Assembly: GCA_009733575.1 (NCBI GenBank)
Contig: ML769885.1
Coordinates: 1-37,684, forward strand
Reading direction: 5' to 3'
Length of the DNA stretch: 37,684 bases
Source of the DNA: Gymnopus androsaceus JB14
Taxonomy: Eukaryota; Basidiomycota; Agaricomycetes; Agaricales; Omphalotaceae
The position numbers and the translations under genes were made by a program. A model generated the notes under the pieces. It searched no databases. It saw only the letters and a list, made by a program, of their open reading frames with translations, and had not been told where the DNA came from. The stretch's first letter is position 1, and each line of letters begins with the position of its first letter. Below, one piece after another: positions 10,831-21,155 of the stretch.

Positions 10831-11527
10831 TCATCGAGGAGGAAAATCAGAAGCCAGTTGCAGATTGATTTCCCTTTGAGGTAGATATTTATCTTCGAGC
10901 TCGTCGTACCTCGAAGTATTCTGTATCAGAGGAACGGTGTGTGCGGTGTACGTCTGGCCTGGGCTCCGGCGTCCAAGCGTCAACGAGGCTGTCTCTTCAC
11001 CGTTACTCGATCCAGAGAGTAAGAATGAGCTATCCAAGTTAGAAGAAAGAACGACGGAACCAGCATGGGAGGAAGTAAACCTGGAGGAGCTATGCGTGTT
11101 CATTTCCCCGCAAGAGGATGGGTGTTTCGCTGCTGATTTTGGGCAAGATAATCCATGGTACGGCCACTTATGAGTGGTGAGGAACTTGCTATTGGAGCTT
11201 GGAACTGAAGAATGGTGAAACCTACCGCCATTATAAACGAGAGTGGAACCAATACAGGGCGGAGAACGAAGATAACACTTCAATCCCTTCGTACTTGTAG
11301 TGCTCGGATGATTGGAATCTGGTTTGAGATTCGTGGATGTAAAGAGCAGGTTTCCCCGGTCCAGGTCGAGCATTACCACGCGAGTAATCCGATTCAAAAG
11401 TCCAATGCCTGCCCTCTGATGACGAGATTGGGTCGAGGATTCCGAATTTGATCGGCGTGGGATAGTTTCCGTATGGTGCATCGGGCTGGAGTCCATGAGT
11501 TGCTACCTGAGCGAAGTGGGGAGGCAC
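10831..11527 (-). CDS. Unrecognised orphan protein, probably two exons
   Basis: I do not recognise this protein. The minus frame from ATG 11,527 (MPPHFAQVATHG...) has strongly coding-like third positions (tac, atc, ttc, gac, ctc) through YGNYPTPIKFGILDPI and FSALYWFH. A 34-nt GT-AG intron at 11,238-11,205 would join it in phase to a second coding-like frame (SSNSKFLTTHKWPYHG ... REINLQLASDFPPR) ending at 10,831, about 220 aa in total. The intron is short for this genome. The alternative is a single 221-codon frame from 11,496. The product is Ser/Thr-rich with no evident signal peptide or membrane helix. It sits between two F-box/kinase-type repeats and may be cargo of, or older than, the repeats. 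Confidence 0.45.
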
Positions 11528-11534
11528 GACCTAG

Positions 11535-11830
11535 TATAACAGATGTAGCCAATGATGTTACTGTAACGCATGCAATAAGTTGGATGAAAGTTCAGGTGTC
11601 CAAGACGAATGGGAATAAATGGAAGAAATGCAGGAATTCGAGACGACGATGATCACAAGGAAGTTATGATGCGATGCGAGCAAGATGCGAGTGAGCGATA
11701 GATACTTACACAGAGAAAGAGAGAGAAAGAGATTACACAATGATATAAATACCAGTGACGAGTTCAACACGAGAATTGGGATGGGAGAACGACCGACTAC
11801 AAGAAAGTAAGCAGCGAGTGAGTGGGCCAA
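11535..11830 (-). repeat. Dispersed flanking repeat (copy 2)
   Basis: Carries CATGCAATAAGTTGGATGAA, AAGTTCAGGTGTCCAAGACG and GAATTGGGATGGGAGAACGA, shared with 7,000-7,345 in the same order but with different insertions between blocks. No coding potential recognised. Confidence 0.6.
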
Positions 11831-12543
11831 AGGAGGACGATGATAGAATGAATATAATAGCCGCGGCCGACCAAGGGGCATTCGGCATCCGAATGGCAGA
11901 CCGTCACCTTGCATAGTTAGGAAAGGTACCACGCGAGGCTCTGATTAGCGCGCGCCGCGCCACGCTTAGCTTTTCGTCCACACTTCCGCAAATCTTAACA
12001 TACCCATACGAATGTTTTCATATATGTTGTAAAGTCTACCATAGTCAGCTACTTTTACTTTAGCAATAGCTCTCGCCCTTTAAAAGCTCGGTGCGATTGT
12101 CATTAAGCGCCTAGATCGGCATTGGCATTTTTTTGATGACGACATAACAAGTCACGTTAAGAGGACTTTGTCTGCCGTTCTGGTGCCGAATGCCCCTTGC
12201 GGCCGACTGTAGTATGTATGAAGATTGGCGCCCAAGAAATATCGGTCGATGTTTCCGGGCGCTCCGAGCCTCCGAGGCTTATCCGCTCGTTCAACTTGAA
12301 CTTGGAACTGAGATTCCATTTCACTTTGATCTCCTGTGATTTCTTCAAACACGTTAAAGCCCTGTACGACTCTACGACCCCACGAAATCTACGACCAAAC
12401 TACTCTTTCCCTCAAACCTGGCTCTGACCGGCACTTGAGCAGAGCTGAATGAACTGGGAGATATCTCGGTGAGAGCCTTGAAGCTGGGCCTGGCCTCCAA
12501 ATCTAACCCAATTGGCTTAGAAATCCGCATTATCTGGAACATT
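11831..12543 (+). promoter_or_regulatory. Intergenic region upstream of the serine-rich gene
   Basis: The short open frames here look like shadows. A CT-rich segment and CCTCAAACCTGGCTCTGACC precede the chosen start at 12,544. No defined promoter element can be named. An in-frame ATG at 12,469 would add 25 residues without family support. Confidence 0.4.
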
Positions 12544-15500
12544 ATGCACCTTCTTTCGCGTCTCTATAGAAAGAGAACAATTGCAACCGACGACCAAACT
12601 TTTGAGTACGACGCTAGAGTTACTCCTGAACCTAGAGCTTCTCTCACCGAGAATGCCAATACGCCTACATCTCCCTTTGAACGAAGAATCCATCCAGATC
12701 TCAATGCTCTTGCTCAAGAGCTTGAACACGAACCCGAATCTGTTCCATTATCACGACCCTCTAATGCTAATAATCCAGAAACAACAAACTTTATCTCCCT
12801 AACCCCCTGGATTCGAAATCGACGCACGACCCAAACGAACCTTGCCGGATCACAGCGTTCGCGCGCTAGTAGTAGTTCCAACCATCATCCTCCATCTGCT
12901 TGGAGTACCTTTGGTCGCAGAAAATCTCGCAGGCAACATCACAACTCCAGTACCAGTGTACCTCACATCTCTCGATTTCGGAGTTGGAGCTAGCCCACCA
13001 GACTCCGACTCTCAGCGTTCACGCGCTAGTTCCAGCTACCCTGCGGATACCTCTGCCGAAACATCTGGGACGCATTCTCGCGACCAATCATTCCATTCCC
13101 CTCCCTCGTCAGGCTTCACATTCGGTTCCGTCGGGCCAGTGTATCCTCCATCTCCCCCCACCTCTTTATCAACGAACCCAGCGTTACGCTTCAGCTTATT
13201 TGGTGGAGCCAGCGAAGCAGTAGAATCGCAGAATGTTTCTGTAGGAGAATTCGGCGAGTTTGCGATTGAGGATACGTCCAGGGAACCTCGGCCGTCAACT
13301 TCGATGCCGTCCTTGAATCGACATCATAGACGTCTCGAAACGTCGATATCGAACGCGAATGATGAGCGTAGTAGACCGCGGGTTCAGGATATCTTCCAGA
13401 TCCAGTCCGAGGAACAGCAAAGGTCGAGAAGTGGAGCCAGCAGCAGTACTGGTAGTCCTAGCAGTAGACTTGGACGTCGTCGTCGAAAACAGCCTCGCGA
13501 ACATAGGGGTGTCCCCACAAAGTCCGAAACATGGACAACACGCGTAGACAACGTGAGTATTTCGTGTTTTTGTTTTATTTAGTTGGTCCCTTCGGTGGAA
13601 GGGTTTACATACACGAGGTTACTTTCTCCTCGTGTTTGATGTATGATTTGGTTATGCTTTCTGGGCGCGCATATATAAAACGACTGCGCTGCGTTGAGAT
13701 ACTGATAGTGATATCCCTTCTCCTCTTACTAGATGTCGGAATCAGCTACGTTAGGCCTAGGAGCACCGTTTCGTTTGCAGCAGCAAGAGCCAGTTGGACC
13801 TTTGATCGGTGAGTCTATTATCTGACGATATCGCTCCGCTGGTCACTGCGCGATGGCTCTATCCATATCTACATCTACATCTATGTAGAAGGACTTGCGC
13901 TTCCTCCGCTGTGAAACGGAACGTGGCTCGCATATATATATGCCCTGCGGCTAACTCTTTATTTCTCTTTCTCTTGTAGACGAACCATCATCATCATCAC
14001 CTAATTTATTAACCAATCCCAACGCCGACCCAGTCGATTCCATTCCTTCTACCCGTCCTTCTCAAGCTGCCCAAAACATCAACATGGCTTCTGCTGGCAC
14101 TACCACTCCTCCACGATCACATAGTCCGTCTCCGCTTCCCGGCGCAAGTGGAGATGAACACAACAAAAGTAGACTCAAAGGCAAAAGCAAACTTGAGTCT
14201 TCTTCTTCTTCCAGAACGTCTTCCCCGCTTCGTAATGTAACTCCGAGTACTGCTCTAAACCGAACAGAGTTTCCTTCTCCTGCGGCGTTGGTGCCTGTTT
14301 CAGTCCCGCCTCTGCCAACCTCAATCTCAATGTCCACTTCGACTTCGAGTTCTTCGCGACCTACCACCCCGCGGCGTTCGGCGATGGCTAAGACTTCGGC
14401 TTTTCAACCTCAACCTCAGCCTCAGGCTATACCCTTGGCGACGTCGACTTCTGCGTCTAGCTTGGGATCCGGAAAGGGTAAGAGGAAGGCGGACGAGGTT
14501 GAGGTTGAGTTTGATGGGCTCGGGGTCGGGGACTGGGACTGATGCCAAACAGCAGCAGAAGCAGAGAGTAATACATAGAGCGACGTTTGCTGCTGAACCC
14601 ATACCTCGAAGTGCGTTTTTATTCTTCGTTTTTTTCATGTTGTTGACTGATTAGCCTTTCTTTCTACAGCACACCGAACCTCAACCTCCTCCACTGCCTC
14701 TCATTATCATTATGCCCGTCGAAAACGCGTGCGGTTATCTAGTGGGACGAGCTTTGCTACCACCCCGGCCGTTTCCGAGAACGGTGTCGGTATCAGTCTC
14801 GGTGGTAGTGTTCGAGCACCATCTCGTGCGGGTAGTACTAGGCGTGCGCCATACCCTTACCCAGTCCATGGATCTGGATCATCATCGTCCCCCGCGGCCG
14901 TCCGACCTTCATCTCGAGATTCCCGCACCCCAACCCAATCTTCCCTTCGTGGTGGGTCTTCGGGTAGTGTGCGGTATAATAGCGTAAGCCATAAACAACG
15001 CCCTGGATCCAAACGAGGGAGCATAATATCACAAAAGTCTGCATCCACATCCATACCCATTTCCGCCTTAATCTCCCCGCACGCACCCTCCATCTCGAAG
15101 TCCCTCAACCGTGGCAACCCTATGGCTACTCCGTATCATATGCGTGATCCGAGGAAACCAGCCCCGGTGCATCCTACGTCGTGGCGGCTGGCGTTTCCGT
15201 CGCCGGGGCCGGAGGAGAGGGGATGGGTGGCTGGCTGTATGGAAGGTCTGGGGTGGGGACTAGGGGTTGGGAGGTTATTGGAGGTTGGGAGAAGGGGAAG
15301 GAAGAGCGTTGGGAAAGGGAAGGAGAGGGAGGGGGATATCGATTTAGAGAAACAGGATTATACCCGAGGAGAGGACCTTTCACCTAGTAAGCTTCCCGTC
15401 GTAGACTGGATCGAAGGCGGGGGAAGTCCTATCCATGCGTGGCTGTTTTTCCTGGGGTTTGTGCTCTTCCCTGTGTGGTGGATTGCTGGGCTTTTTATTG

Positions 15501-15771
15501 GGATACCCAAGACTAGACGACTTGGGGATGAGCCGAGTAGTGTTGGAGGCACGGGATCGGCGGCAGGACTAGGGAAGAGTGTGGTTTTGGATGATCCGCA
15601 GGTGGAACATGGTATGTCGCTTTTTTTTTGGTATTGCGGGATATGCCATTGCTAACACAATTTTCAGACGCAAAGTCATGGCGGAACAGATGTCGAGTGT
15701 TGGCTGTTGTATCCCTTTTCACATACGTTCCTTTTATCGTCCTCGTTGTTATTTTCGTACCGCGGTCTTGA
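12544..15771 (+). CDS. Serine-rich protein with two C-terminal transmembrane helices
   Basis: Proposed exons: 12544-12955, 13002-13552, 13733-13808, 13980-about 14477, a short exon ending 14610, 14671-15611, 15668-15771. The introns at 13553, 13809 and 15612 are clear GT-AG and in phase; those near 12956 and 14480, and the phase across 14611-14670, are less certain. The protein starts MHLLSRLYRKR and is dominated by Ser/Thr/Pro/Arg low-complexity sequence (QRSRASSSS, SPSSRLGRRRRKQ, SMSTSTSSSS). The end has two hydrophobic helices, HAWLFFLGFVLFPVWWIAG and RVLAVVSLFTYVPFIVLVVI, then VPRS-stop. I recall this double-helix tail from conserved fungal serine-rich membrane proteins of unknown function; the disordered part is probably cytosolic and phosphorylated. 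No enzyme motif is visible. Its base and codon use differ from the AT-rich NLR gene. Confidence 0.75.
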
Positions 15772-15789
15772 TGACACGGGACCCTCTGT

Positions 15790-16215
15790 CATTGTTCTGT
15801 TCCAGTCGTGACTCTCTGTCTTTCAAGATATCTTCGATATTTATCACACTCGCTACTCGTACTTGGTCGTTTTCTCATCCATCCATCCATCCCGAATTCT
15901 CGTGTTTTCCTCGTCACTGGCATATCATCGCGTAATCTCCCTCTCTCTCCCTCTCTCTCTCTCTCTCTGTCTATCGCTCGCTCACTCGCATCGCATCGCA
16001 TTACAACCTCTTTGTAGTCGTCATTTCTGATTCATTTGTACCACTCACTGCATATGCATTCCTTTCCTTTATCGGACCTAGACACCTGAACTTTCATCCA
16101 TACTTACTTATTCCATGCGTTACATTATCGATACCTATATCCGCTCTCAATGTAAACCTTTCAAACGGTTTACTTTTTAACATTCATTATTATTAACCAC
16201 TATCACTAGACGTGA
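15790..16215 (+). repeat. Dispersed flanking repeat (copy 3, inverted) with CT microsatellite
   Basis: Matches 33,325-33,625 in the same orientation: CAAGATATCTTCGATATTTA versus CAAGATATTTTCGATATTTA, CATCCATCC, GTCACTGGCATATCATC and CGCATCGCATTACAA. It matches 7.0-7.3 and 11.5-11.8 kb inverted. A CTCTCTCC/CT tract lies at about 15,938-15,970. The block is the 3' flank of kinase copy 1, as 33.3-33.6 kb is for kinase copy 3. The end motif CTAGACGTGAGCTAGTCTTA near 16,208 recurs near 20,960, 33,595 and 35,365. Confidence 0.7.
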
Positions 16216-16289
16216 GCTAGTCTTACTGAAAAGACGAAAGAAGTGCAAGAATGGAATGGAAGCAAACAAATTGTTGAGCCTAAGAGAAG

Positions 16290-16510
16290 CAACTTTCCAA
16301 TCCAAAATCAAACATCAAAACACAATCGCCCTCACCAATACCTCAACTTCGTAGTAGTTGGATCCGACAGAGTGTTCGTTTCCGAGCGAGCATGTATGTC
16401 TTGGAATAACGACGCTACTTAATGTTTTTGTTTTTGTCTTCTAACAAATTTCCAGGACAGCTGGACCGTGACGCATTCGAATGGATACATGTGACTGGTC
16501 AAACGTCAAC
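16290..16510 (-). pseudogene. F-box family relic G (3' end fragment)
   Basis: CCGAGCGAGCATGTATGTCT, TGGAATAACGACGCTAC and ACAAATTTCCAGGACAGCTG parallel the 3' end of relic D (21,245-21,320) and relic E (27,850-27,920). Only the C-terminal end remains. It lies downstream of kinase copy 1 and marks the left edge of the F-box/kinase array. Confidence 0.6.
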
Positions 16511-16710
16511 ATCACTGGCAGCTGCCTTGAGCTTGAAAATGTGAAGACGACGGCAGTGTTCCAATGATTCCGTTGGAAAAGGTCGAAAACAATATAGTAT
16601 AGTTGTTGAATAATAAGTAGACTAGTTATACCGATTCATTTCAAGGGACCTTCACAAAGTCCGCTGATAATTTTACAACAAAAACTATAAACGCTTAGGT
16701 TTACGATTCA

Positions 16711-18493
16711 TCAGCCCTCGCTGTCCGAATCTTCAATCCTGGGCCAATCAATTCCTTCCTCCCCCGGCCTGTCCCTCATCCATCTATCCGGTATCAATTC
16801 GACCACCTCCGCTGCAGTGGCCCTTTTCTCGATGTCGTATAGTGTCATCTTGCGTAGGATCCTCTCTACCATCGCTCGGTCCTCCTCAGCCTCCCCCTCG
16901 AACGGAAACTGCATTGGGAACATCAGCCATTTGCCACCAACCGCCTTACCAGGTCTTTTACGCTTTGTCGAACACCAATTTTCGTCCTCGTCGAACCAAT
17001 CCCACCTTTCTTCGCTAAATTTACTGCCGTCGGAAGATTCAGACGCATCAGATGAAGCAGAGGTGTCGGATCCATTAGCGCTCCCAGACCACATCCTCCA
17101 CCACCTCTCCGGGAACTTGCCAAGCTTTAACACCATAACAGCCCTCGAAAATGATGCAGGCTCCGAAAAGAGATATTGCCTCAGAAAGAGATAGTTTATC
17201 AAGTGGACGAGGGCCCAGATGTCCGATGCAGGGCTGTGTAAATTGTCGAAGAAGAGTTCAGGGGATGCGGAGACCTCTGGACAGTGTGATGATCGTATTC
17301 TGGAGCCCGAACCTGGTCCGACGAGGAATGATTCACCAAAGTCGCATATTTTAACGTGCAGCGATGCAGGATCCGCAAAGCACAATTCGAGAAAGTTGTC
17401 TCCGAGGCAGGGTGATACGAGATATTTGAGGGTTGTGAGGATTCAAAGCCGACTCAGAGTCAAATGCAGGAGCATTCTGAGCTTCCAGGGCTTGAGGGAT
17501 ATACCGACGCGGCTTTCCCAGCACCTTTTCGATATGTTCTTGAGAGGACAAGGAAGATATGATTGTCGGGGCATAAAGGAGAACATTTCGGATGTGAAGA
17601 TCTGAGAACTGAGAAATTAGTATGGTCAGAGGGGATGAAGAGTCCAACTGCACAAGCTTTACCGACCTCCGTGTACGATGCCGTGCTTATGCAGATACCT
17701 CAAGCCATATGCAACCTGCGCAGCCAAGCGCTTCGCGATACCTGTAGGAGCAGGATCCTCCCTATATATATAAAACAGAGCATCTGCGAGATTCGGGCCT
17801 AGGATCTCCGTTACGATACATAGATGTGTCCCGTTTGGTCCTTTGTGAGTGAATATATCAGATATTTGGACGACATGATTATTCCCCTCATCATCATTAT
17901 CCGGCGACTGACTGGATTGCGCACGGACATGCTGGAGGTATTTGACGACGGCAATCTCGTCAGATGCACGAGATTTAGAACATTCGAGGTTAGCGATACA
18001 GATTTTCAATGCAGCATAGCGGCCGATTTGAGAGTCGTAAACCAGCCAAACAACGGCGTACGTGCCGTGCCCAAGCTTACTGTATACATACTAAACAGAG
18101 CGTCTGCGATATTCGGGCCTAGGACCTCCGTTACGATACACAGATGTGTCCCGTTTGGTCTTCGTGAGTGAATATATCGAATATTTGGACAACATGGTTA
18201 TTCCCTTCATCATTCTCATCCGGCGACTGCCTGGATTGTGCACAGACATGCTGGAGGTGTTTGACGACGGCAATCTCGTCCGACACACGAGATTTGAAAC
18301 GTTCGAGGTTGGCGGCACAGATTTTCAGCGCAGCGTAGCGGCCGATTTGAGAGTCGTAAACCAGCCAAACGACGGCGTACGTGCCGTGCCCAAGCTTATT
18401 TACGACAGTGTAGCGCCCGTTGTGAAACTTGTCGTCCAGGTGGACAGGATGATACCCACCAGGACGGTATCCGTAGGTGCTTTCTATGTTCAT
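16711..18493 (-). pseudogene. SRPK-like protein kinase copy 1, rearranged
   Basis: The leftward frame starts MNIESTYGYRPGGYHPVHLD at 18,493 and shows the glycine loop NKLGHGTYAVVWLVYD, the Lys strand YAALKI, the catalytic loop HGDLHIRN restored by a GTCGGT...CAG intron at about 17,600-17,665, DFGES, SDIWAL and a C-lobe ending IDWPRIEDSDSEG at 16,711. The YxPGGYHPV start is typical of SR-protein kinases, which phosphorylate Arg-Ser-rich splicing factors. Breaks: the N-lobe is present twice (17,762-18,080 and 18,081-18,493), one base is missing near 18,160 (GGTCTTCG versus GGTCCTTCG) and one is extra near 17,435, before YLVSPCL. It cannot encode a normal kinase. Confidence 0.88.
17762..18490 (-). 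repeat. Tandem partial duplication of the kinase N-lobe
   Basis: Two direct copies at an offset of 320 bp, with the join at about 18,080 where CCCAAGCTTA runs into CTGTATACATAC. The right copy (18,081-18,490) is almost identical to kinase copy 2 at 20,431-20,847. The left copy resembles copy 3 more (CAGGATCCTCC at 17,750 and 34,839). Confidence 0.9.
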
Positions 18494-18499
18494 AGTCAA

Positions 18500-19200
18500 G
18501 AAGTGAACGGCTTTAGGCGCCCGACCTAAATTTGAAAATCGATTTACCCTCCTCGCCGCCCGATCTCGAGACAGCACTCCGACAGTCCGACCATTTCATC
18601 GATTATTTAACCTTCCATGTACTTACATTCCATTCCGATTCCATTCCCTAGCCTAATGTGATGTCGAGATCCATCCTGAAGTTCCCTTGTACTGAAGCCT
18701 TCTCTAATAGTATACCGTGTCAAAAAAGAGTCTACAAAATTATAAGTAAAATATCGTAAATATCGTATTGGAGCCAGAACGAAAGAATCCAAATCCTCCC
18801 CTTCTTCTTCATCGTTCGTGGAGACATATGTGCTTGTACCTATGTCGGTGTCCGTTTCGTCTATTCTTGATCTATCATCGGGACTTGGGGCAGTAGGTGT
18901 GGGTTTAACGTCGACGCGTGTTAAAGAGAAGAAAGATGGCTTAGTCCCAAGGGTTCGGCATCAAAACGGCAGATGAACATGGGTTTGTCCAGAAAAAAAG
19001 CAAAGCGAACAGCACCTGGCTTCTAGTGGGAAAAACGAGATGGTGTACTTCAATGGAAGCACAGGCGTACTTCAGAGTACAAACATCTTTCAACTGAAAT
19101 GTGCTCGCAGCTCTTCAAGTTCAAGGTGCGATCTCATATCTTTCGAGATGTATATCCTCGATGTATCAATTCGTGATTTTTCGGGTTGTTTCTATGCAAT
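18500..19200. other. Spacer between kinase copies; no gene
   Basis: No supported coding sequence. Around 19,050-19,160 a weak similarity to 32,740-32,860 is seen (CAAGGTGCGATCTCA is shared), so fragments of another duplicated segment may be present. Confidence 0.45.
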
Positions 19201-19300
19201 GTCCAAGCGTGATCTGTGGCAGTTGAACTTGGATTCAGTGTAGATAGCGACATGATTGAAAGACGATTCGAAGATGGTCACAGAAGCGCATAATAATAAT
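19200..19300 (-). pseudogene. F-box family relic I (5' end and 5' flank)
   Basis: GACATGATTGAAAGACGATT at about 19,249, followed by CGAAGATGGTCACAGAAGCG, matches the start-codon region and 5' flank of relics C (9,945-10,010), D (22,490-22,555) and E (28,966-29,015). The rest of the gene to the left is lost. To the right it joins the 3' flank of kinase copy 2 (CTTACTGCATATGCAATCCT). Confidence 0.6.
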
Positions 19301-19388
19301 ATCCCACTTACTGCATATGCAATCCTTCCCTTTGTCAACCTTGATTTTACAATAGAAAAAAAAACTAAGAACTTTACATTTACGAGTC

Positions 19389-20847
19389 TCAGCCCTCGCT
19401 GTCTGATTCTTCAATCCTGGGCCAATCGATTCCTTCTTCCCCCGGCCTGTCCCGAATCCATCTATCTGGTATCAACTCGACCACCTCCGCCGCAGTGGCC
19501 CTTTTCTCGGTATCATACAATGTCATCTTGCGTAAGATTCTCTCCACCATTGCTCGGTCCTCCTCAGCCTCCCCTTCGAACGGAAACCGGCACGGGAGCA
19601 TCAGCCATTTGCCGCTAACCGCCTTACCAGGCTTATTATATTTTGTCGAACACCAATTTTCGTTCTCGTCGAACCAATCCCACCTTTCTCCGATGCATTT
19701 ACTGGCGTTGGAAGATTCAGACACGTCAGACGAAGGCAGAGGAGTCGTCTGATCCATTAGCGCTCCCAGACCACATCTTCCACCACCTCTCCGGGAACTT
19801 GCCAAGTTTCAACACATAACAGCCCTTGAAAACGGTGCAGGCTCCCAGATCCCCAGAAAGAGGTAGTTTATGAAGTGGGCGAGGGCCCAGATGTCCGATG
19901 CAGGGCTGTGTAAATTGTCAAAGAATAGTTCAGGCGCTGCGCAGACCTCGGGACAATGTGATAGTCGTATTCTGGAGCCCGAACCTGGTGTGACGAGGAA
20001 TGATTCACCAAAGTCACATATTTTAACGTGCAGCGATGCAGGATCTGCAAAACACATTTCGATAAAGGATTCTTCGAGAGAGGGCAATACGAGATATCGA
20101 GGGCTGTGAGGATTTAAAGACAACTCGGAGTCAGAGGCAGGAGTATTCTGATCTTCCAAGGCTTGAGGGATATATCAACACGGCTTTTGAGGATTTTCTC
20201 AATATCTTCTTGAGAGGATGAGGAGGATATGATTTTCGGGGCATAAAGGACTCGGAGAACATTTCGGATGTGAAGATCTGAGGAATTAGTATGGTTAGAG
20301 GGAAATGAAGAGTCCAACTGCACAAGTTTTACTGACCTCCGTGTACGATGCCGTGCTTATGGAGGTACCTCAAGCCATATGCAACCTGCGCAGCTAAGCG
20401 CTTCGCGATACCTGTAGGAGCCTGATAATCTGTATACATACTAAACAGAGCGTCTGCGATATTCGGGCCTAGGACCTCCGTTACGATACACAGATGTGTC
20501 CCGTTTGGTCCTTCGTGAGTGAATATATCGAATATTTGGACAACATGGTTATTCCCTTCATCATTCTCATCCGGCGACTGCCTGGATTGTGCACAGACAT
20601 GCTGGAGGTGTTTGACGACGGCAATCTCGTCCGACACACGAGATTTGAAACGTTCGAGGTTGGCGCTACAGATTTTCAGCGCAGCGTAGCGGCCGATTTG
20701 AGAGTCGTAAACCAGCCAAACGACGGCGTACGTGCCGTGCCCAAGCTTATTTACGACAGTGTAGCGCCCGTTGTGAAACTTATCGTCGAGGTGGACAGGA
20801 TGATAACCACCAGGACGGTATCGATTGGTGCTTTCTACTATGTTCAT
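19389..20847 (-). pseudogene. SRPK-like protein kinase copy 2, frameshifted
   Basis: Leftward start MNIVESTNRYRPGGYHPVHL at 20,847. The N-lobe (GHGTYAVVWLVYD, YAALKI), the intron at about 20,336-20,280 restoring HGDLHIRN, DFGES at about 20,005 and SDIWAL are all recognisable; the C-terminus IDWPRIEESDSEG ends at 19,389. Compared with copies 1 and 3 it has a base missing near 20,190 (CTCAAAAGCC), another near 19,815 (AACACATAAC versus AACACCATAAC) and a further shift near 19,740. An SR-protein-kinase-like product would otherwise be expected. It follows relic D head to tail and its right flank is the empty-site counterpart of the transposon in copy 3. Confidence 0.88.
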
Positions 20848-20917
20848 AGTAAGAAGAAAGAGCGTTGTGTGTTTCATCGGCAAATCGATCGTTTCGGATT
20901 CATTTGTGCTACATCCG

Positions 20918-20960
20918 CTCGCCAATATTATTAATAATAATATTAATAATATCAATGACC
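20918..20960. repeat. ATT/AAT microsatellite
   Basis: A run of ATT and AAT units (AATATTATTAATAATAATAT and beyond) expands a point that in kinase copy 3 (35,335) is only AATATTAACAATATTAATG. Otherwise the flanks are nearly identical. Confidence 0.8.
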
Positions 20961-21155
20961 ACGATTGCTAGACGCAAGCTAGTCTACTGAAAAAGATTTT
21001 GAAATGTCCAAGAAATAACGCAGATATCAGATTACTGATAACAAAATATATACTATCGGTAAATGCAGTATGAAGCAAGTGTGTGTGAAATCGACTCTCC
21101 TAGCTGCAAGCAACTTTCCAACTCCGGAATCAAACACCAAAAAACAATCGCTCAT

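Noticed and set aside
12152..12427. Overlapping frames on both strands upstream of the serine-rich gene
   Set aside because: Mutually exclusive, short and without conserved motifs.
17824..18529. Plus-strand frames of 115-127 codons opposite the kinase N-lobe (also at 20,494 and 34,911)
   Set aside because: Antisense shadows: the minus strand carries all kinase motifs and the intron.
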